Of a DNA stretch of 64,000 bases, positions 62,309 through 64,000 are shown in pieces. The DNA lies in the NCBI RefSeq assembly GCF_020400655.1, contig NZ_JAINRC010000004.1, forward strand, positions 62,001 through 126,000, in the 5' to 3' direction. The position numbers and the translations under genes were made by a program. Every line of letters starts with the position of its first letter. Positions within the stretch are counted from its first letter, which is position 1. The notes under the pieces are model-generated. The model searched no databases, was not told the DNA's origin, and saw only the letters and a program-made list of their open reading frames with translations. This DNA comes from Streptomyces spinosus. GTDB taxonomy: Bacteria; Actinomycetota; Actinomycetes; Streptomycetales; Streptomycetaceae.

Positions 62309-63760
62309 CTAGCGGGCCTGCCGCTTCCAGGGGCCGGTGATGGCGAGCATGATGCCGGGCGTCTGGATGTTGGCGAAGAGGGTCCTGCCGTCGGGCGAGA
62401 AGGTGACGCCGGTGAACTCGCTGTACTCCGGCTCCTCGGCGGTGCCGATGTTCAGCTCGTTGCGGGCGATCGGGTAGGTCCGGCCGCTGTCGGTGGCCCC
62501 GAACAGGTGCTGGACGCCCTCGCCGTCCTCGGCGATGACCAGGCCGCCGTACGGGGAGACGGTGATGTTGTCGGGGCCGTCGAAGGCGCCGTCCTGCGCC
62601 GGGTCCGGGTTCACGCCGAGCAGCACCTTCAGCGTCAGCGTGCGGCGCTTGGGGTCGTAGAACCAGACCTGGCCGTCGTGCTGGACCGGGCTCTCCTGGC
62701 GGGCGTAGGAGGAGACGACGTAGACGCCGCCGTCGCCCCACCACATGCCCTCCAGCTTGCGGGCGCGGGTGACCTGGCCGTCGGTGAACTGCTTGCGCAC
62801 CGAGACGGTCCTGGCGTCGCGGTCGGGGACGTCCACCCAGTCGACGCCGTACACGGTGCCGATCCTGGTGGCGCGGGACAGGTCGTCCACGAACTTGCCG
62901 CCGGAGTCGAAGCACTTGAACGCCTGGAGCACGCCCGCGTCGTCGGCGAGGGTGCGCAGCTTGCCCCGGCCGTGGCGGAAGCCCTGCGGCGGGGTCCAGC
63001 GGTAGAACAGGCCGTTGGGGCCGGAGGCGTCCTCGGTGAGGTAGACGTGGCCGCGCTTGGGGTCGACCACGACGGCCTCGTGGGCGTAGCGGCCCAGCGC
63101 CTTGACCGGCTTGGGGTCGCGGTTGGCCCGGCGGTCCTCCGGGTCGACCTCGAAGACGTAGCCGTGGTCCTTGGTGAAGCCGTTCTTGCCGGCCTTGTCC
63201 TCGGTCTCCTCGCAGGTCAGCCAGGTGCCCCAGGGGGTACTGCCGCCGGCGCAGTTGGTGGCGGTGCCGGCGATGCCCACCCACTCGGCGACCTCGCCGC
63301 CGTGGCGGACCTCCACGACGGTGCAGCCGCCGGCCGCCGCCGGGTCGTAGACCAGGCCCTCGGTGAGCGGCACCGGGTACGGCCACTGGGCGCGGGCACC
63401 GGCCAGCTCGTGGTTGTTGACCAGGAGGGTGGTGCCGCGCGGGCCCTCGAAGGTGGCCGTGCCGTCGTGGTTGGAGGGGGTGAACTCGCCGGACTCCAGC
63501 TTGGTCCGGCCGCTGTACGTGATGATCTTGTACGAGAAGCCGGCGGGCAGGGCGAGGATGCCCTTGGGGTCGGCGATCAGCGGGCCGTAGCCGACGCCGT
63601 GGTGGTGGCCCCCGTGCGCGGACTCCGCCTCGGCGTCCCCGGAGTCCGTGGCGGCGAGGGCGTTCGGCGCGGTGGCGAGCGCGCCGACGCTGCCCGCCAG
63701 GGCGACCCCGGCCCCGGTGATCGCGGATTTCCTGGCGAAGTCCCTGCGGGTGAGCGACAT
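62309..63760 (-). CDS. Tat-exported PhoX/DUF839-family phosphatase
   Basis: PhoX-type proteins are extracellular calcium/iron phosphatases that release phosphate from organic esters. The 483-residue protein has a twin-arginine signal (LTRRDFARKSAITGAGVALAG). The beta-propeller landmarks of DUF839 follow: TTLLVNNHELAGARAQWPYP, STPWGTWLTCEETEDKAGKN, GRYAHEAVVVDPKRGHVYLT, EDASGPNGLFYRW and the late FTGVTFSPDGRTLFANIQTP. A short GGHHHG histidine cluster sits near the mature N-terminus. The frame is open further upstream, but ATG 63760 begins the signal peptide and AGGAG lies ahead. The PHO box upstream supports the phosphatase role. Confidence 0.92.
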   Translation of the reverse strand: MSLTRRDFARKSAITGAGVALAGSVGALATAPNALAATDSGDAEAESAHGGHHHGVGYGPLIADPKGILALPAGFSYKIITYSGRTKLESGEFTPSNHDGTATFEGPRGTTLLVNNHELAGARAQWPYPVPLTEGLVYDPAAAGGCTVVEVRHGGEVAEWVGIAGTATNCAGGSTPWGTWLTCEETEDKAGKNGFTKDHGYVFEVDPEDRRANRDPKPVKALGRYAHEAVVVDPKRGHVYLTEDASGPNGLFYRWTPPQGFRHGRGKLRTLADDAGVLQAFKCFDSGGKFVDDLSRATRIGTVYGVDWVDVPDRDARTVSVRKQFTDGQVTRARKLEGMWWGDGGVYVVSSYARQESPVQHDGQVWFYDPKRRTLTLKVLLGVNPDPAQDGAFDGPDNITVSPYGGLVIAEDGEGVQHLFGATDSGRTYPIARNELNIGTAEEPEYSEFTGVTFSPDGRTLFANIQTPGIMLAITGPWKRQAR

Positions 63761-63832
63761 GGTGTCTCCTGTGACGACGGTGGTAGTGCCGTGGAGGGTG
63801 GGGGGCCTCGGTTCGGCGCACACGCTCCCGCC

Positions 63833-63854
63833 CACTTGTGAACGCGAGTTGAAC
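63833..63854 (-). promoter_or_regulatory. PHO box upstream of the PhoX-type phosphatase
   Basis: On the minus strand GTTCAACTCGC (63854-63844) is directly followed by GTTCACAAGTG (63843-63833), two 11-nt units with the GTTCA core of Streptomyces PhoP operators. They lie 73-94 nt ahead of the start codon. Phosphate-starvation induction through PhoP is expected. Confidence 0.7.
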
Positions 63855-63948
63855 GCCGGGCTACTTCACCGGTCCTTGTTCAAGAATCCGTACGCACCAC
63901 CCCATCGCCAGCAAAAGACACCGGCCGGGCCCGCCACCGGCCGGGCCC

Positions 63949-64000
63949 TCAACCCGCGTGCTGGGAGCGGGCCTTGAAGGCGGCCTTCCGTGCCTGCTTG
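63949..64000 (-). CDS. C-terminal end of an unknown gene (cut by window edge)
   Basis: The last 16 codons of a minus-strand frame are visible, encoding KQARKAAFKARSQHAG before TGA at 63951. The basic, alanine-rich end fits coding sequence, but nothing identifies the protein. Two copies of CCGGCCGGGCCC directly after the stop (63921-63932 and 63937-63948) may form its terminator. Confidence 0.45.
   Translation of the reverse strand, partial: KQARKAAFKARSQHAG

Overview
The window reads as chromosomal DNA of a Streptomyces species. Composition is very GC-rich with strong third-position GC bias, and GTG starts and 4-nt stop/start overlaps are frequent. It also carries an AdoCbl riboswitch ahead of an aerobic-type cobalamin operon, ectABCD, 11-nt direct-repeat PHO boxes, leaderless-type promoters and a long LAETG sortase substrate. 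Gene order resembles what I remember of the S. coelicolor SCO184x-SCO190x interval (memory, not checked). I saw no rRNA, tRNA, CRISPR array, transposase or phage gene.

Layout. (1) 1-3.7 kb: an edge-truncated unknown protein, a secreted or anchored alpha/beta hydrolase, a class II aldolase and a secreted GH25 lysozyme. (2) 3.7-5.4 kb: a PHO-box-controlled low-affinity phosphate transporter plus a small membrane protein, closed by a terminator. (3) 5.4-23.6 kb: the cobalamin island. A riboswitch and a possible 19-aa leader peptide precede cobD-cobQ-cobN-chlID-cobO-cobB-cobI. A ZIP metal transporter lies on the opposite strand, and cobM-cobL-cbiG/cobJ-cobH-cbiX-cobC follow. Nearly every junction is overlapped. 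(4) 23.9-29.8 kb: a sortase-anchored surface protein, an amidohydrolase, a polar amino-acid ABC transporter and a divergent class V aminotransferase. (5) 30.1-34.4 kb: ectABCD for ectoine and 5-hydroxyectoine, then another PLP enzyme. (6) 34.5-42.9 kb: a DsbA/FrnE-like protein, a DUF1349 protein, a ketoglutarate-semialdehyde-type aldehyde dehydrogenase with a divergent IclR regulator, a GNAT, a penicillin-binding protein, a purine permease and a HAD acid phosphatase. (7) 43-48.2 kb: a decayed pectin-use locus (broken pectinesterase; ABC permease fused to a foreign tail) next to an intact FCD-GntR / DHDPS-family / IlvD-Edd sugar-acid operon. (8) 48.5-51.7 kb: small conserved proteins and an MFS exporter. 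(9) 51.8-60.2 kb: a second uronate/sugar locus with an unknown 387-aa protein, 5-dehydro-4-deoxyglucarate dehydratase, divergent uronate dehydrogenase, a DeoR regulator, a sugar ABC importer and a medium-chain dehydrogenase. (10) 60.2-64 kb: a tandem TerD protein, a TetR regulator, a Tat-exported PhoX-type phosphatase with a PHO box, and the end of an unknown gene.

Working together: the cob genes cover most corrin-ring steps from cobalt insertion to aminopropanol attachment, but no cobA, cobF, cobK or cobU/S/T is seen. Uronate dehydrogenase, KDG dehydratase and the aldehyde dehydrogenase form most of the oxidative hexuronate route to 2-oxoglutarate, with the aldarate dehydratase step missing. 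The pectin-cleaving and import genes that would feed it look broken by deletions. The most informative observations are this decay, the unknown 387-aa partner protein, the layered 5' region of the cob operon, and several structured leaders or operators. I did not find a clearly new defence or mobile system.
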